Source of the DNA: Methanorbis furvi
GTDB lineage: Archaea; Halobacteriota; Methanomicrobia; Methanomicrobiales; Methanocorpusculaceae
Length of the DNA stretch: 64,000 nt
Assembly: GCF_032714615.1 (NCBI RefSeq)
Contig: NZ_JAWDKA010000003.1
Location: 152,514-216,513 of the forward strand
Direction of reading: 5' to 3'
Part shown: in pieces, positions 62,088-64,000 of the stretch
Numbering within the stretch: the first letter of the stretch is position 1
Layout: the number at the start of each line of letters is the position of its first letter
Position numbers and translations under genes: made by a program
Notes under the pieces: model-generated
What the model was told of the DNA's origin: nothing
The model's database searches: none
Seen by the model: the letters and a program-made list of their open reading frames with translations, nothing else

Positions 62088-62312
62088 TTATTCCGCCTCC
62101 GTGATTTCCGCAGGAATTGCGGTTCTCTTCGTGTCCTCGATCTCAAACTTTACCCGGTATTCATCCAGTGAGAAGGTTCCCGTGATTTTACCCGTTTCTA
62201 ACCATTTCTCGCGGAATTTTCCTTCGGTGATTACTTGTTCGGCAATTCCAACGACTCTTTCGGCAAGTGCAACGTATTTGCCGAAACCCGGGATGCTGTC
62301 AAGTCCGAACAT
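62088..62312 (-). CDS. 74-residue helical protein
   Basis: Starts MFGLDSIPGFGKYVALAERV, followed by an amphipathic helix (IAEQVITEGKFREKWLE) and beta strands (FSLDEYRVKFEIED). Weak GGGGTTTGAG site. One base separates it from both neighbours. Function unknown. Confidence 0.6.
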   Translation of the reverse strand: MFGLDSIPGFGKYVALAERVVGIAEQVITEGKFREKWLETGKITGTFSLDEYRVKFEIEDTKRTAIPAEITEAE

Positions 62313-62313
62313 C

Positions 62314-62937
62314 TCAAACCCCTACCCGGATCATTGCTCTTTCCGCCGCTGTCGGCGGTCGGAAATCTGCCGGAACAGACCGGTTCCGAGTATCCGAACG
62401 TCGTCCCAGAAACCAACCAACACCTGCCAGACAACCCAATACCACCAGCCCGGCCACGACAAGAATGATAGGAAAGCTGCCTGCCGGGCTTTTCTCCTCC
62501 TCGGTTTTCTCCGGCTCTTCCCACAGTCCTTTGATAGGTCCTTTGGTTCCCGCTTTGCTGCTCCGAGACTTCACGGAGTAGGATTTCTCAGTTATCGGGT
62601 TGTAGATTTGTTTTTCTCTTTTCTCTTCCCTTTTCTCCTCGGTTTTCTCCTCAATTTCTCCCGTTCTCTCCTGCTCTTCTCCTTTGTTCTCCTCGTTTTC
62701 TCCGGCGAAAATCACGGTTTTCTCCTGCTCCACCGGCTGATTTTCGGGTTCAGTCGAAACTTCATCTTTCCACGAACACCGCTTCGTTCCACAAACAGGG
62801 CACTTTGCAGGCTTCTTTGCAGTTCCAGTTCTTGCGATCCATTCATTTGAACAGACAAGACAAACGGCTACTCTTTCTCTTTTCTCAGGAGAAGTAGAGG
62901 TTTTCCCCTGATTTTCTCCTGTGTTTTCTCCTTCCAT
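62314..62937 (-). CDS. Zinc-ribbon membrane protein with charged linker
   Basis: 207 residues. A zinc ribbon (VCLVCSNEWIAR ... AKCPVCGTKRC, about 25-55), a long Glu/Lys-rich linker (about 60-115), and a C-terminal transmembrane helix IILVVAGLVVLGCLAGVGWF (about 158-178) with a basic tail. It is the first gene of the promoter C transcript. No family was recognised. Confidence 0.65.
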   Translation of the reverse strand: MEGENTGENQGKTSTSPEKRERVAVCLVCSNEWIARTGTAKKPAKCPVCGTKRCSWKDEVSTEPENQPVEQEKTVIFAGENEENKGEEQERTGEIEEKTEEKREEKREKQIYNPITEKSYSVKSRSSKAGTKGPIKGLWEEPEKTEEEKSPAGSFPIILVVAGLVVLGCLAGVGWFLGRRSDTRNRSVPADFRPPTAAERAMIRVGV

Positions 62938-62960
62938 ATGAAAATTTGTAGGGGAAAATA

Positions 62961-63001
62961 GAATATATATCGGAGTTCTGTTACTGATTTCGGTAACCGA
63001 A
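62961..63001 (-). promoter_or_regulatory. Promoter C: TATA box and GGTAACC palindrome
   Basis: The near-palindrome 'ttcggtaaccgaa' (62989-63001) lies about 25 bases upstream of the TATA-like 'atatatattc' (62961-62970), the same arrangement as promoters A and B. The ATG follows about 29 bases after the TATA centre. Confidence 0.6.
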
Positions 63002-63040
63002 CGCGAATATTTCAGCTATCAAGTCTACCTAATTATCACT

Positions 63041-63114
63041 GCGAGGTAGGGTAGTCAGTCAATCCCGCAAGGCCCATAACCTTGTATCCCGTCGGTTCAA
63101 ATCCGACCCTCGCA
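63041..63114 (+). tRNA. tRNA with CAT anticodon (Met or Ile2), in the provirus
   Basis: 74 nt. Acceptor gcgaggt/ccctcgc with one mismatch at the inner pair, anticodon stem caagg/ccttg around CCCATAA, T arm gtcgg-TTCAAAT-ccgac, discriminator A. The mismatch and context suggest an element-encoded copy. Confidence 0.85.
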
Positions 63115-63119
63115 ACTTT

Positions 63120-63206
63120 GTCACCGTGACCGTGTTGGTGAGGAAGACCGCCTTGAAAGCGGTTCGGTCTTAATTGGCCTCGTGGGTTCAATTCCTACCG
63201 GTGACG
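63120..63206 (+). tRNA. tRNA-Ser (anticodon TGA), in the provirus
   Basis: Class II tRNA of 87 nt: acceptor gtcaccg/cggtgac, anticodon loop CTTGAAA with anticodon TGA, long variable arm (ttcggtcttaattggcctc), T loop TTCAATT, discriminator G. Confidence 0.88.
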
Positions 63207-63209
63207 TTT

Positions 63210-63284
63210 GCCACTTTAGCATAGTTGGGTCAATGCAGCGGTCTTGTAAACCGCATATCCTCCGTTCAACTCGGGGAGGTGGCT
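63210..63284 (+). tRNA. tRNA-Thr (anticodon TGT), in the provirus
   Basis: 75 nt: acceptor gccactt/aggtggc with one G-T pair, anticodon stem gcggt/accgc around CTTGTAA with anticodon TGT, T stem with a G-T pair and loop TTCAACT, discriminator T. It is not the source of the GGT fragment at 51282. Confidence 0.82.
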
Positions 63285-63384
63285 TTGTGGACGACGACCA
63301 CGGTAAAAAATGTCAGTATGCAGGGTTCTTCAGAGATTCAGTCTCTTGGGATGTTACAATACCAGCGTTTACGTCTTTGGTTGA

Positions 63385-63420
63385 CACCACAAAACCGGAT
63401 TATTCCGGGTTCTTTTTTTC
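63385..63420 (+). terminator. Probable terminator after the tRNA cluster
   Basis: Partly paired 'aaccggattattccgggtt' followed by a T run, 100 bases after the last tRNA. The rest of 63285-63429 has no recognised gene. Confidence 0.4.
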
Positions 63421-63429
63421 AAAAAAAGG

Positions 63430-63636
63430 TTATTTGGATCTCAGCCGTGCGTATGGTTTGTGTAACCTGTGATACATCCGTGCCTGCTCCACGGAATGAC
63501 GCCCGATTCCTAAATATGCGGCAACTGCCGCGTCTGTTCGGTAGGTTGCTTTCAGCTCTACCAGTTTTTCTTTGTCCATCAGCTCGGGGATCAGCATCCA
63601 CTTAGGTTTCATGTTGTTTTGTCCGGCGGGATTCAT
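63430..63636 (-). CDS. 68-residue helix-turn-helix protein
   Basis: Contains a helix-turn-helix-like segment, ATYRTDAAVAAYLGIGRHSV followed by EQARMYHRLHKPY, and little else. Its ATG overlaps the stop of the upstream gene (ATGA). It could be the regulator of the GGTAACC promoters, a candidate chosen only by position. Confidence 0.6.
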   Translation of the reverse strand: MNPAGQNNMKPKWMLIPELMDKEKLVELKATYRTDAAVAAYLGIGRHSVEQARMYHRLHKPYARLRSK

Positions 63637-63986
63637 GCGAATTCAAGCCCTCCCTCTGGATCACATTTCTTGCACCTTAAGTCTTCGTTGAAGATCAACC
63701 GTGCAGATACCGCGTTCTTGTTCAGCCGTGCGCCGCACTTGCTGCATACGCACGTGATCTTTTTCCCGTGATACTCTAAAACCTCCGGTTCCGGTTCGGG
63801 AGGTCGTTCACGTGCGGGCACCGCCGGAGCGTTCGCGGGTTTCATGCCGTAAGGGTTGTGCGGATCCGCTGCGGGCGGTCGTGCCTTCCACATGAGATCA
63901 GCACACTTCTTGCAGATGTTCTGCGGCAACTCCATACCAGCACCGGCAAAAACTCCCTCGTATTTTTCCCGGGTGAACTCATCCAT
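63633..63986 (-). CDS. 117-residue double zinc-ribbon protein
   Basis: Begins MDEFTREKYEGVFAGAGMEL after a GGAGAAA site. It contains CKKCADLMW (about 25-33), a Pro-rich middle and a C-terminal zinc ribbon ITCVCSKCGARLNK ... LRCKKCDPEGG. It may bind nucleic acid or proteins. Transcription clearly enters from beyond the window's right edge. Confidence 0.65.
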   Translation of the reverse strand: MDEFTREKYEGVFAGAGMELPQNICKKCADLMWKARPPAADPHNPYGMKPANAPAVPARERPPEPEPEVLEYHGKKITCVCSKCGARLNKNAVSARLIFNEDLRCKKCDPEGGLEFA

Positions 63987-64000
63987 CGGTTTTTCTCCGC

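Larger units (their letters stand above)
51282..64000. mobile_element. Integrated virus-like element (provirus), left part
   Basis: Left boundary is a partial tRNA-Thr with an adjoining tyrosine integrase. Then come a cyclase-like gene and a minus-strand block with a capsid candidate, a packaging ATPase, many small membrane proteins and zinc-ribbon proteins, three promoters with a shared motif, and a tRNA cluster. No terminase, portal or tail genes are seen, so this is not a tailed virus. The set fits tailless icosahedral viruses with a double-jelly-roll capsid. The right end, and probably the replication genes, are beyond the window. Confidence 0.82.

Noticed and set aside
63225..63605. 126-codon plus-strand frame after the tRNA cluster
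   Set aside because: Overlaps tRNA-Thr and the complement of the HTH gene; no ribosome binding site or family character.
51282..64000. Tailed (head-tail) virus interpretation of the element
   Set aside because: No terminase, portal, protease, tail tube or tape-measure gene seen; the ATPase is the small packaging type and small membrane proteins dominate.

Overview
The window looks like a methanogenic archaeon of the order Methanomicrobiales, most likely Methanocorpusculum or a close relative. The main evidence is an eight-gene operon for activation of methyl-coenzyme M reductase (atwA plus methanogenesis marker genes 3, 6, 5, 15, 17 and 7), adjacent methanofuran genes (mfnD, mfnF), a TATA-binding protein, the archaeal type of S-adenosylmethionine synthetase, FEN-1 with a PCNA-binding tail, and archaeal promoters with TATA boxes. 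Genus assignment is inference; no rRNA gene lies in the window.

Layout. 0.2-3.2 kb: a large GLUG-repeat surface protein. 3.4-10.9 kb: the MCR activation operon on the minus strand. 11-20.7 kb: a 97-bp-armed inverted repeat, FEN-1, a presenilin-type protease, tRNA-Gly, an aldolase, thioredoxins, CBS and universal stress proteins, TBP and an acyl-CoA synthetase. 20.8-24.2 kb: mat-hisG-hisA-hisB. 24.4-35 kb: ferritin, SurE, an ArcS-type DUF5591 protein, flavin and Fe-S redox enzymes, two FKBP prolyl isomerases, homoserine dehydrogenase with an ACT protein, and a DUF92 protein. 35-39 kb: methanofuran genes and three tRNAs. 39-45 kb: FkbM and two flippase-like paralogues, an archaemetzincin overlapping a stand-alone Cas1-like gene, then housekeeping genes. 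47.5-51.1 kb: an arsenic operon.

From about 51.28 kb to the right edge the DNA is an integrated virus-like element. Its left end is the 3' half of a tRNA-Thr(GGT) gene, followed at once by a tyrosine integrase whose frame runs upstream into the tRNA fragment, as expected for an SSV-type integrase cut in two by integration. A low-GC nucleotide-cyclase-like gene follows. A long minus-strand block then carries a candidate double-jelly-roll major capsid protein, an FtsK/HerA-type packaging ATPase and many small membrane proteins, several of them under 60 residues. Three promoters of this block share a GGTAACC motif at the same distance from the TATA box. The element also encodes a tRNA cluster (Met/CAT, Ser/TGA, Thr/TGT). 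Its right end lies outside the window.

Host intergenic spaces between 13.6 and 47.5 kb repeatedly contain a palindromic element of about 170-300 bp built from a 'cacggagcagacgtgaac' hairpin core and modular ends. Eight full or partial copies are listed; none was seen in the provirus.
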